A stretch of DNA of 64,000 bases, taken from Phoebastria nigripes (Eukaryota; Chordata; Aves; Procellariiformes; Diomedeidae). Positions 1 through 12,500 of this stretch are shown here, piece by piece. A program made the position numbers and the translations under genes. The stretch lies in NCBI GenBank assembly GCA_035582835.1, contig JAYKAV010002553.1, positions 3,913,719-3,977,718 of the forward strand, in the 5' to 3' direction. The notes under the pieces are model-generated. The model did no database searches. It was given only the letters and a program-made list of their open reading frames with translations, and was not told the DNA's origin. Positions within the stretch are counted from its first letter, which is position 1. Every line of letters starts with the position of its first letter.

Positions 1-281
1 CAGAGTGATGGCGTTTGTCTTCCCAAGTAATTGTTATGTGTGATGGAGCCCTGCTTTTGTAGAGATGGCTGAACATCTGCCTGCCGATGGGAAGGAGTGA
101 ATGAATTCCTTGTTTTGCTTAGCTTGCGTGCGCGGCTTTTGCTTTCCCTATTAAACTGTCTTTATCTCAACCCATGAGTTTTCTCACTTTTACTCTTCTG
201 ATTGTCTCCCCCATCCCACCAGGGGGGAGTGAGCGATTGGCTGTGTGGGGCTTAGTTGCTGGCTGGGGTCAAACCACGACA
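1..281 (+). mobile_element. 3' part of an avian endogenous retrovirus LTR
   Basis: The segment ends in the terminal CA at 280-281 and carries the features I recognise from abundant bird ERV LTRs: CTTGTTTTGCTTAGCTTGCG, an ATTAAA poly(A) signal at 150-155 followed by CTGTCTTTATCTCAACCCA, and a GC-rich end with GGGGGGAGTGAGCG and GGCTGGGGTCAAACCACGAC. The 5' start of the LTR lies before the window, so it is unclear whether this is a solo LTR or the 3' LTR of a longer provirus. No retroviral coding sequence follows; unique intronic sequence resumes at 282. It is in sense orientation to GABRP. The subfamily was not assigned. Confidence 0.75.
150..155 (+). terminator. LTR polyadenylation signal ATTAAA
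   Basis: ATTAAA sits within the LTR ahead of a T-rich segment, in the same orientation as GABRP. It is upstream of the first visible exon, so if used it would end transcripts inside the upstream intron. Confidence 0.4.
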
Positions 282-487
282 ACAGATTATAAAATCTGAT
301 ATTTTCTAGAACATTATTTTTCTACAGTGCTGTGAAATGCAAACATACAAATGTTTCATGATATGTTATCTGATGGGCAGTAATCGTCAGTAACCTTGAA
401 ACTAATACAGCATTTTCCTGGAATGTTGTCTCTGCTATAATTGGTGATGTTCTTTTAAAACATCCTCACTTTTTAAATTCTTTTTAG

Positions 488-591
488 GTCAATGCAAATT
501 CCTGAAGCTGAAGGAAAAGGTGAAATTCTACCTCCAACTATACAAAAAATAATAAAAGGATACAACAAGTATCTACGTCCATTTTTTGATA
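488..591 (+). CDS. GABRP: GABRP coding exon a (N-terminal extracellular segment)
   Basis: This exon is 104 nt. The acceptor follows a T-rich run ending in TTTTTAG and the donor is a strong GTAAGT at 592. The first G completes a codon split with the missing upstream exon, then 34 codons follow (Ser1 to Asp34), and the final A starts a codon (Asn35) finished in the next exon. It encodes the mature N-terminus, ending [12 protein letters not shown]. This fits the GYNK-LRP helix that opens the ligand-binding domain of GABA-A subunits. The start of the exon ([16 protein letters not shown]) is poorly conserved, as expected for this part of the family. An ERV LTR ends about 206 bp upstream. No signal-peptide exon is visible between 282 and 487, so the initiation codon must be outside the window. 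Confidence 0.88.
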
Positions 592-3500
592 GTAAGTAGA
601 AAAGCTGTTTTAATAAGATTGAGCCATAACATAATGCAGTGTCTGAAACTCAGCAATGAGAGCAAATGTTTTTTTGCTGTACTTTTTTTCTCCAGTGTTT
701 GACAGTGACTGATCTGATTATACATGATGTATTATGATAGAATAAGATATAGCGTAATAGCTTTTGTGGCCTAAGGTGAAACTTATATATTCCAGGCATT
801 CACAAGCAAAACTTCCAGGCTCTGTTAGAAACTTGGCTATTGATTTTCATGTGTCCTCAGTGAAATAAGCTGTAATACCTTACAAATAAGCTGTAAATAC
901 CTTACCTATTTAAAAGCACAATTTCCCCTAATTTCCTAAATAATAACTATAAAAAATTTTGATTAAAGATAAGAAAGCTTTATATGTCAAACTGTTCCTA
1001 AAAGCACAGGCAAATCTTGTTCCTATACCAAGTATTATGTGCATCTACTATAAGATTGCAAGAGAATTATTTAATAAATGCTTCTTGCCTCGGGTTTTAA
1101 AGACCACTGAACTGGAGGTCGCTGAACTGGTTCACTGCAGAACTGTGAGGGAAAATGAATTGAAAATGTCAGTTCCCTGTGTCAGAAGGCCATGGTCACC
1201 AGGTTGGAAGACCCTCATAGTCTACTGCACCAACGCTGACTTTACTGCTCTGCAGCGCAGTCAACGTTAGGCACCTGAAATCTCAATGACAAACATCTTC
1301 CTTGCTTGAATCAGGCTATTGCATGTATCAGAAATACTGAAGAGTTAGGAGGCAGGGTGAAGACCGCTGCCTGGAGTACCTGCAGAACTCTGAAAAAGAA
1401 AATATTCTGCATGTTGAAAAGATGCTCAGCACCACGTGTCTGTCAGAAAATAAACTTACAGATTGAATGCTAGGCAATAGTTCTTAAGTTAGATATTCAG
1501 AAACGTTAGAGGCTTCAAACGAAGACTTTTATATCCCTTTATATCCCACTTAAAAATGATTGACTAAAGAGTTTCTCAGACCATACTGTTACCTCTTGCC
1601 ATCCAAATACCTGGTGAGACTATCAGCCTGTTCAATAACGGCATTCCACATCATGTGCAATTTCTGAATCCATTTCATAAAAATATTAAGATAAATCTGT
1701 ATTTTAGGTTTAGGAAAAAGGGAAAACTATTTCATCTGTTTGGTTTTATTGTCATTGTCTCAGCTGCTGATACAATTGCTGTAAAGTATTTACATGGTCT
1801 AAGAAGATTTTCAGCAAAATAGAAGTAATGCTAATAAATAAATGAACCTCTTCTCATTGGAGATGATGCATAATGGAAAATAACTATATGTTCAGTGGCC
1901 ATTAATATATTTTATTCATTACTTCATGCTAGTACTAGAGATACATTGGCACTGCCATGATGGATGTGCTTTGGTAGACAGCAAACAGAATTTCATTGCA
2001 AAATCCTATGATAGTAGTTTAAGACCAACAGTAAAGCACTTTTGAGTTATGAATCTCCTTTTTCTAATGTGAGCCAATTTTTTTCTCAGCTGTTGTAATG
2101 CAGCAAGGCTATAGCTCTTTTTCTGCCTGGGAATTTTGTTCAGAGGGATGCTAAGGACTTTCTGTGTTTGCCTGGAAATCCCGGAGGAGCTCAAGCACAG
2201 ATCAAGTCTATGTCATATGCAGAGCCAGTCTAGCACTTCCAGACAGCGCCAGCATCGCTGCTGCCTATGCTCGCCACAGCTCAGGCATGCAAACACTGTG
2301 TCTCAGAAATCTTTGATGGATCTATATTAGGCCAACTGCTGAAGGAATGGGATGAGACTCTGAAAAATACATTTTATTGATGCTATTTCTAAATGCAGGG
2401 TTGGTGGTTTTGTGAGCAATTACTTTTTTGTAGGAATATTTTCAGTTACGATGACCCAGGAAGCGTTCATCCCGATTTTTGGACCTGTAGCTTTTTGCAA
2501 GATCATTTGGGATCATTTTCCATGTGATAGAGGCATGTGTGCTCAGGGTGGGGAGTGGTATCTGCCCAGCCCTGACCCCTCTCTGTTACTGGCAAGGTGG
2601 GCTGCAGCTTGGATGAGATTCAGGTCCAGGAGAAGCTATTACTCAGGAGCAGAGCTAGTAAACCACCTAAACCCTCAGCTTAACAAATCAGTGGATTATA
2701 CTGATCTGTGTGACCACAGCTATCCTAGCTTTGTTCCATGTAATATTTTCCTTATTTCTATGGGTATTATCTGCCTGCAGCTGGTGTACCTTGTATCTGT
2801 TCTTCATGAGAAAGATTTCAGTATATCTGGCTTTACTCAGAATTATATCAATGGCTACAGTACNCCTGCTAAATAGTTGATGAAGCCCGAGTATCAATTT
2901 AGTCATTTATACCTCTTCTGTGATTTTTTTTTTTTTTTTTACACTCCTTATCCCCCCAAGTCCTTAATTTCTTTGGTATGATGTTTGCATGTTAATAGTA
3001 AGAGACTGACCAATCAAAAATGGATTGTAAGATCAAAGTGCTGGTTAGACTTGAGTAGACTAATGAACAAATGCATGATAAAAACACAAACCGGGATATT
3101 CTGGTACTGAGATGATCAGCTACTATAAAAGCCTGCACAGTTCTATTGTGTCAACCTATCACTGCTGATTTACTCTGAGAAGGAAACTTGTATTTCTAGA
3201 AACATGAACAGAAAAGGATGTATGTATGTGCATATTAACCCCAAGATCTATGTTTGCTGTCTGAAGTGCTTGAAAGGATTTGCATAAAATGGGAACCTAG
3301 TATGTGTATGTTGATACGCAGAAATATCCAAAAATAATATCCTAAAGTCAGCCTCTTTAAGCCACTTGACTCCCCCCCCCTTTTTTTTTTTTTTTTAATT
3401 TTTTTTTTTTTATTTTGGCCGAGATTCCTTTGCTTTTGAAAGTGTGCATATTTCTGTTTATTTGTGTGGTCAGTTAGATATGCACTCATAAATATGCATG

Positions 3501-6500
3501 AAGAAATTTGTCATAAAACTAGATGGTATTATTGGCATCTGCAGTGCTTTGAGCTTAATGTTAGCTAGTCATAATGGAACACTAAAATGTGATTTTTATC
3601 AAGTGTGAGAGGGTCAGAGGTTAGCTTGAATTTTAGAATAACGTAATTCAAAGTAATTTCAAAGTTATTTGTCCTTGAAATTTTTCTTCAAGCAGGAAAC
3701 GGGGATTTTTGAAGTGACGCTTGCTGCCAAGATACAATCATACTCTTACAAAATCAGTGACACTGAACTCCTTAATATTTAGCAAAATGGTTTTTTAGTC
3801 CTGAAAAGAAAGCATTAGTTATAAACAAATGATCATAAAATGAAGGTTCCTTTTTCCTAAAACCAGGAGAAACAGAAATATTTACTAGTCAAGGAAATTT
3901 TATGGCAGCTCATAAGTTCTTAGTTTAATAAGGCCTCCATTTGCCTATTTGTTTGCGTTTGGTCCTTGTGCTGGGACTGGCAGATGACTGGAAATTACCT
4001 AAGCGGTTACAACTCAGTGTCATTAAGAAGGGGATTATGAAGATATTTTTCATTTCAATCCAATGACTGTGCATAGCAACATAAAAATTGTCTTCTCTCC
4101 TTGCAGATTGGAACTAATAGATTTCTAGATTTTAAGCCTGGATTAATCTCACCTTACTTTAGTCATCTCCTCCCCAACAGGTCACCCCTCCAGACCCTTG
4201 CTACCCAAATGCTGCCATTTATGCCCAATACAGACTGTCATTCCCATCTCTAGGCACCTAAATTAGGTGCCTAAAGTTAGATTAGTTGAAGCCCGTCTTA
4301 GCATGTCAAAGGTTTGCAGACAAGTAAAATTGACTGAGCATTTTATGTTTGTCCATGGTGGGTGGCACATACCAGTTACCAAATTATGGGTGTACTTTTA
4401 CACGGTGTTTAGTACAGAGGAATCCCAGCTGGGCTGGTTACTTGGCTCTGCCCTTATCTGAATGTTACTATTAAGAATGTTCTCTTTCCCTAACTGTAGC
4501 ATTTTCATGTCTGTCTTTGAGCTGGTTCATCAAGCAAGTCTTAATAAACTGAACAGATAGATAGTTCCTTTAGCGAATTAAAAAATTATCTAATCTAGAA
4601 TGATTTTAACCATTCTTTGGACTGGAATATGAAAAACTCCTATACTAGTGTTAGTAGATAGTACCCGTTAATGTAATAATAGCCATCCTAGACTTTTAGA
4701 TAGATGTGAAAGTCTTCTATAGAAAAGCTGACATAAGGGATTTAAAAATGCACAGTTATTTCCCTTAAATGTGCTACATAACCCTGACACTTTATCTCAG
4801 CGATACAAGCTGATTTCAACATCAGGTTTTCTGCTGAAACTGTGTAGACCAATTTTATAACTTTAGGTGCTGTGCCAAACCTCTCTGAATTAATGAGCAA
4901 TTCCTGCTGACTTCAGTGAGCCTTGGATCAGGATCATAGAGTTGTTAAGGGATGCATAAAATCTTGTAAATAATTTTATACAAATAGATTTTGTTCTGTG
5001 ATTGAATGTGATAATTTAAGTGTTCTAATTAAAAAGAGAGAGACTAGGAAAAGGTCACAGCTAAGTATATTTGAATATGGAAGCTGCTTTCAAGTGGTAT
5101 AGAGAAGTGTCATGCTTAAATTAGTTATTCTAAACCACATTTAAAAGATTATTTTCCTTAGCTTTGTAATGAGTAATACATTTCATGGTCTTAAGGTTTA
5201 AATTCAAGAAAGCGAATTAAATATTCGAGTCCAACCTTCTGTGTAAGACCAGTCATACTTTTTTCTCAAATGTTTATATTAAGTTCTATGAGTTTAATTA
5301 GATGAAGGTATTTTAGTCCTCAGAAGTTTACAGTTTACCCCCAAAAGAGACCAGGAGATATCAGAATGTTAGCCGTGTCTAAGACCCTTTGATTTAGTGA
5401 GGCAAGCTCACAGGGTACATGAGAAAGAAATACCAAATAATCATCATCTAGAGACTATTTTATGTACCAGTTAGCCAATGTCTAATCCTTCAGAGAAAGG
5501 CAAAAAGCCCAGAATATGTATGGCCAGTTGTATATTGGAAAAAAAAAATCTTTTGAATCCCTACTGAATCCTTAAAATTGTGATCTAATAAATCAATGAC
5601 TTGGTGCAAAACTGTAAACTTCAGCATACAGATGGTAATGTAGATTTTTCCTTCCTTTCCCATGGAAATAAGAGACACTATGAGACTATCATTGCCACCA
5701 AACCCAGCTTTCTGCATGTGTTTTTTTGTTTGGTTTGTGTTTTTTTTTCCTCCCCCACCTCTAAGTGCTGAATTCTAGAGACTCTAAATGATGAACAGTG
5801 ATTAAGTTCAGTTTAAAAAAAAAAAAAAAATTTATTTTAAGTTTCATGTTGTCGCTAGCTTCCACAAACTGGGATCTTGCTTTGCTTTGTCAGAGAATGT
5901 GTGCAACTTACTGTGCACCTTTTCTGTGCACTTACTGACATTGGGCAAGTCACCTCTCCATCTTCTCTTAGAGGAGCTGAGTAAATGCTGTTCCTTAATT
6001 TTCATGTTACAAGCTTTGATATTAAGCTTCCAGAGTTTTTTGTCTTCTGGAATATTTCTCTCTCTCAATTGAACTCTGTCTGCTGTTTGCATGGTTTTTT
6101 TTTCATATGTGGAAAACAAATCTTGTCACAGTAATCTCATAACAGTCTTGCCAATACAGTCTAGATTGCAAGATAACTTAATTCTGTGTATTGTTCCCCA
6201 TTGCAATAGTGCTTCTGCCAAAGCATAATACGGAAAGATCATGTTGAAATGATTATCTGTGACAACCTCTAAATCCTTCTCAAAGGCACTGCTTGCCAAG
6301 AGAGTTTCCTATCCTGTACACACTGCCTGAATTATTTGTCCCCACATTAATTGCTTGCATTTGGCTGTATTAAAATACGTGTTTTTGACAAATGATTTAA
6401 CAAGCTGTTATTATTACGATCCCCACCAATTTTTGTCTTGTCCACAAACTGTACTAGCAAAGCTACGTCACTGTCTAAAGATCGTTGATGTGAACAAATA

Positions 6501-9500
6501 GGCTTGAAGCTGATCCCTGCTAGAAATGGGTCTGTCTTCTGATGTCTTCGTATCAACAATTACAGCTGAGATCTGTCAGAAGACCTATCTTAATCTGTCC
6601 AGTCTCTTCACGTAACGTATATTTGTCAAGAAAGATGTCTTGTGGTGGGAAGTTAAATGCACCGAAAAAAATCCAAGCGTAATGTATCACTTTATCTAAA
6701 AGTCCCATAATACTCTAAACCAAAGCAAAGCTGGCAATCAGGCAGACAAAAACAGTTTTTCATGAATATTCTAGTGATACCTTTCCTTCTAATTCTCTGT
6801 TAGAGTTGCGTAGCATTTTATCCGTTATTGCAGCAAGAATGAGGTGTTCTTTCAAAAAGCCATCCCTTTTGAGAGATTTCTGGATGTCAGAATTGTTTTA
6901 AGTTTTCTTAAACTAAATGAAAAAGAGCTAGTACTGACAGCTCAGCACTGGCAGTTCATGATAGTGCCGACTGACTTAAGTAGTAGGTCTTCAGAGTTAC
7001 AAATACATACGTGACACAGTGCTGGTTTACTTTGTTGGTACAAAGTTTAACAGACAGTGATCACTGCAGTGATCCAAACTTAATTTTTAGGTATGCTGTC
7101 TGCCACTCTTCTGGCTGCTTTCCCATATGGGGTTACTGTGAATATCTGTAAAGTGCATAAAGTAACAGTCTTCGTACGTAAATGTCAGTAAAAGTTAAAA
7201 TGTATGTTAATTAGATTGTACACCCATTGCTGTAACAAGGCACACCCTTTGGCGTTTTTTTGCCATGTTTTGAAGATTCCCTTCACTAGTGCAGGACAGA
7301 CTGACTTTAGTTTTCTTCTGAAGATTGGTAGATTTCTTCTGAAGTTGTCATTACACATACAATTCCTGCCAAACATATGGAAATGTAGGAACTGACTGCC
7401 TCATCTGGTCTACTGCCCTGATTTTGACACTGTCAGCAGGAGACCTTTCAGAGGAAGTTCAGGGGAAACCCTGGTGGATAATTATGGGAAGACTCATTCT
7501 GTTATTAATGCTTTGCTTATTTAGTAAGGCACCATAAATTGTATTTAGCCTCACACACAAAAAAGAAATTACCTTTTAACTACTACTATTGTTCTGATTT
7601 AATTAACTGTTAAAGCAAAGCTATTCCTAGCAGCTTGTACTGTGTTAATAAAGACCCCTTCCATAACTGTTTTTTTTTGCCTGCACAACTCCTCCCTGGC
7701 ATGTTGCTGTATCTGAGGGGACGTAATTTTCTGCTGAGTTGTCATGAGTGCTTGGCTCGACAAGCTGGCTGCCCAGCACAAGCACTTGGGTTGTGAAGAC
7801 TGTCAGGGCTAGCAGAGCAGGATGGTTTTGTCCTGACTACACTACCACTCCTTAGCACTTGAACCGCAAGGCAGGTCTGTGCTAGGACAATCAGTTTGAG
7901 CGTGAAGTACCTCTTAACCTGAGCTAGGTATCTTGGTGGTTGGGAGTTACCTAACACTACAATTCTGTTGTGTTTCTCAAGAATATTTTGAAAAATACCG
8001 CAACAGGAAAGAAAGAAGGAAGAGATGTACAAAGTCCTGTTTCTGTGACTCCAGAAAAATGAAACCTAACTTAATTTCAGTAATCTTTCTGGAAAGTCAG
8101 CTTTTCCTCTCAGACGTGTGACAATAGCACCGATGATTCTGAAATGCTGCTAATGAGTATTTCCCCTAACCTGTATCACCTTAACTAGGCAAGGATCAAG
8201 TGTTATTATTCCTACCAATAAAATATAATAGGAAAGAGTCTGATTATTCCCAGCCACATAGCCAGCTGAACACTGCATTGTCATCTCCTTAGGATGGTCC
8301 ATCGTTAAGCATATGCCTTGCATGATGAGGTTCCCCCCAAATTCTTGTGTGACAGTTGGCAATAATATGCTCTGTTACAGTCATACATGGGAATCTGTAG
8401 GAAGACTTAAAAAAACCCAGAAAATGGATTATAAATCACACTTATTTTTAAATTTAGTGATTTTGAGGGTCTGACACATCTTTTGAGGCTGGCAATATTG
8501 TACCTGTAATACTGATATAGTACAATGGTAAGCATAAGTATCAATTGACTCTGTTGCACCCTAGAAAGTTGGGCTGAGTTTCCTGGAGAGTCAAGTTTTT
8601 AACCCTGGAGGGACAAAACATAAATGTATTCTTGGAGTATCAAAACCTGAAAAGAATGGAAAGAAACAGAAGAACAAGCTGTCAATGGTCTGAGAACTTT
8701 TCAGTCAAATAATTTTGTTCCAAAGTTAACCTCCAAAGTCATCTTCCAATAGATGAACAATTTCTTCTAATCCCTATGTACAATTTATACTGTATAGTAA
8801 ACACATAGATTACCATCAGGGGATGCTACAAGCCTACAGTCCTGCTTTAAGCTGGAGCTTTGTATTTGAACTTTCAACTGAGTCCAGAACAAAGCATTTA
8901 TAGATTCTTTCAGGAGTGCCAGATGTTTAACAACTTTAACAGATGCATTACAAATGGAAATTATTTTGGAGAAAAATAAAAATACTAATACGCTTATACC
9001 ACTTAGAATGACACATTTTTTCTTTAGTGTTACTCAGAGGGATAGGGTTGGACCTTATCTGCCTCTAGATGCCATTTGGGGGCACATAAGAGCTATGTAC
9101 ATAATGCATTGCAAGGAGGCAAGAGGGGGTTTCAGCAGTGTGCCTGCGATATAGTGGCACCATCAGCTACATAGATCTTATCTAAAGTATTTCTGCATTT
9201 CTCAGTACTGCATTCTCTGCTTCTCAATTACTTGGAAAGATGCACTTATTTAATATGAATTTCCTTGTACATGTACTCTGTTAATTATTCTGCACATATT
9301 CAACCAGGAATAATGTCATGTTTCCATGAAAGCTCTGCACAAATTCTGCATTTTAAAATGCACGGCTGGTGATCTTCCTTCTGACACTGTAAAATGCACA
9401 TTCACAAGGAAACGAGAGTCTGAGCATACTAACATTACAATGACAACCTACCTAGTAAGGTATTTAATCACACTGAATAAACCTTCAGCTGACATTAATA

Positions 9501-12500
9501 TTAAAAGGAAAATAAAATTACTAGTTTCCCTTTATAAATGCAAGTATTTAAATCACAGGTTAACTGCTAATGGTCAAAAGCAAGACGTTAAAATGCAGTG
9601 TCACAATATAGACAAGATATTCTTAAACAGGCAGTAAATAAAGTCACTCAGCTATCCCATCTGGATATTAACCATGTGACCTTGCCAGGTGCAACTCCTT
9701 AGTTCGCGAACATCTGATGGACCAGATGTTGCAACTGGAAGAATTCTTTCCACTGCTCTGCTCCTCGGAGCAGAAGGGTGTGATGTACCATGGGGACTGT
9801 ACCTTCCGCACCTTGTTGTGCGACATTTTCCCCAGCACTTTTTTTCTGGAAAAACAAATAATAAATTATACAAACCAGGAAATACTTAGGAAATAAAGCA
9901 TGTTTATTAAAACCAAGATACCGTTAGCCTAGAAGTATTATATTTTGGTTATGAAATTGTTAAAATTCTTTCATAATCTAAGTTTGAGGAATATTTCCTT
10001 TTAAAAAAGCTAGAAAAAAATGGATCACATTGTGGAATATTTTGTAGCCAGTTCTCCTGAACACTGAGTATTAAAGAACTATGTGCTAGATTCTGACTTT
10101 CTCTTTTTTGCAGATGGGCCTGTGTCAGTTGGAATGAGTCTGGATATTGCAAGCATTGATACAATATCAGAAATAAATATGGTATTGTAGCTTTTGCAAT
10201 CATTTTGTTTTGCTTATTGACAAGCTAATGTCTTACGTTTACAGCTGCTGGCAATGTGACTTTGAGGCTTTTCTCCTTGTGCAGTCGATGTGTGTTAGGA
10301 GATGGAATTTTATTTTTCACTACAGCTAGTGGTTATAGCACTATAATAAGTATAGAAATGCAGATGCAAATCACACCTCACACAGATACAAACAGAAATT
10401 TGCTACTGAGTATTAATCTTAATGACAGGCATGTAGAGCAGTATTTATTTTCCAGATGAATTGTCTAAATCTTTATGCATTTCAGAAAATTAAAGATACA
10501 TTCATGTGACTTTGAAGCCACTCCCTTTCTTTGTGATTAGACACAGCTGAACTCATGTTGTTTTTCTCTTTTACTGTTACTGTCACACATTAATTTATTC
10601 CAGCTGTGTCTCATGACATTTGTATCATTTATTTTTGAACAAACTATGAAATGGAGTGTACTTTTCTAATTAAAGATCCTCCATTGGTATGTAGAAATAA
10701 AAGGCAAAATTCATTAATCAGATAGTCAATATTAGAAAATATTTGTGTGTGTGTGTATATATATATAAAAAAAAGTGTGTACACAAATAAATATACTAAA
10801 AAAAAAAAAAAAAAAGTACCTCACCATTTCATTTCTCAGGCTTCCACAGAAGTTGAATATTAGAATCCCTCTGTACTTAGCAAGTATTAGTTAGTATTTA
10901 GAAATGGGGAAGTAAGGTCAGAACTTAAGATGAACTTATCATGCTGATAAAAACACACCATAAAATCAAAAGTTGATTAAAAAGGTGCTAAGAAATAGTG
11001 TGATTTTAATGTAAGACTACAAGGCATATCTGAATTGAAGGTGAATTGGGCTGAGAGCTATATTCAAGGTCTGGATAAATTTGGCACTACTGTTTTCCCT
11101 TGTGATGCTGAAGGATAAATTGTGCTAAAAGACGATGATTCCCTTCCTATTTCACTAACTTCTTTTGTCTTTGTGTCTATCTGAATTTATACAACTTTTT
11201 CCAAAGTTTTCTTAAAAAATGCATTATTTAGTAGTTTATGTGAACAAAATGATGTTTGCAACCACTTATATAAATCATTCTAAAATTTAAAGATTTACAG
11301 AGCCAGATTATCTGCTTACAAAACTCTGATGACTTCAGCTGATTTATAGCCCCAGACTTAGGCCATCAGCTTTTACTGTAACATTCCAATGACCATAAGA
11401 ACAAAATCTGCTCAAGATAATATTTCTTAATAATGTCAACCTCACATCCAGTGCTCGAAAATTTGGCAGTACAAGAGCCAGTACAACTGCTATTGGAGTG
11501 CCCGCATTTAAGAATGGGACAAGGAGAGTCACAGGCTACTTGTGCCCAACAGCTGTTTCCATATACTTTTGTAAAACAGAACATAATACAGGCTTGCTCT
11601 GTATGATAACTTTGTTTTTCCTCTTTCAGGACTACACGGCTACCATATTTCTAAGGCAGCGATGGACTGATGAGAGACTTTGTTTCGATGGTAATAAGAG
11701 TTTAAGCTTAGATGGTCGGCTTGTGGAAATGCTTTGGGTACCGGATACCTTCATAGTTGATTCAAAAAAGTCTTTTCTTCATGATATCACTGTTGAGAAT
11801 CGTCTTATAAGAATATACCCTAACGGAACAGTCTTGTATGCTCTACGGTATGTATATACTACATACCAGCCTTTATATGTGGCTTCTACTTACATTTTAA
11901 ACTTTCCAGGTTAGCATAATTTTATGCTTAAGAAAACGATCTATTTGTAAAAGTAGAATATGCATGGTTTTGTAGTTTTATGAATATGTAATATTATTGA
12001 CCAATATGATTAAATTCTTAAATTTAATAATAGGTCTCCTTTTCTTCCCTAAAAAGAGCCTTTTGCTTTCATGTAGATCGAATACAGGAATTGTATTTTG
12101 CCATTCCAGTTGTTTTGCAATGAAGTCATCACAGAGGAAAGCAAGCTGTGATGACTGATTTGCAATATTTATTGTGGATTATGCTTTATAATAGATTTTG
12201 ATAAATATAACAAAATTGTAAAATATGTTGCAAAATATCAAGAAAGGAAAATGCACACTGTGAGTGAGAAGGAAGCAAGGGGTGGCCTTTTTAGACTGCC
12301 ACTAAACTCAGCTATTCTGGAGTGGTTTCCTGTTTTGGATGCTATTACTCTTCCCCATTAGATACTGGGAAATACTAGATTTTTTTTCCTTACAGTAGGT
12401 ATTTGCCTGCAAATATTAGTTCAAGAAGGATATATGGCTTATTTTTATTTTTACTGATGAACAGTTTTATCCCATTAATAATCAGCAATACTCTTTTTTG

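Larger units (their letters stand above)
592..10113 (+). other. GABRP: GABRP intron between exons a and b (9.5 kb)
   Basis: No coding exon was recognised. It holds a 21-22 bp tandem duplication (863-905), homopolymer tracts (2924-2940, 3371-3415, 5815-5830), a perfect 11-bp-arm palindrome (4251-4273) and an ancient antisense CR1 fragment near 6180-6700. The open frames here, including one of about 154 codons at 2412-2876, show no domain or splice logic and look like chance. Confidence 0.7.

Noticed and set aside
1..487. Search for the GABRP signal-peptide exon at the left edge
   Set aside because: 1-281 is LTR, and 282-487 has no ATG frame followed by a hydrophobic stretch and a donor of the required phase (two bases of a split codon). 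The short ATG frame in the LTR stops after 11 codons.
2412..2876. Open frame of about 154 codons in the first visible intron
   Set aside because: It needs a non-ATG start, contains an N, has no recognisable domain, and lies in intron sequence with shadow frames on the other strand.
5195..5340. Possible ancient CR1-like antisense fragment around GAGTCCAACCTTCTGTGTAA
   Set aside because: Only one short stretch resembles the repeat and the flanks could not be aligned by eye.
5887..5985. MIR-like motif TTGGGCAAGTCACCTCTCC
   Set aside because: The single core-like motif lacks the flanking A/B-box and tail sequence needed for a SINE call.
7835..7925. Segment resembling old reptile repeats with CCTCTTAACCTGAGCTAGGT
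   Set aside because: The similarity is limited to one short motif, with no boundaries.
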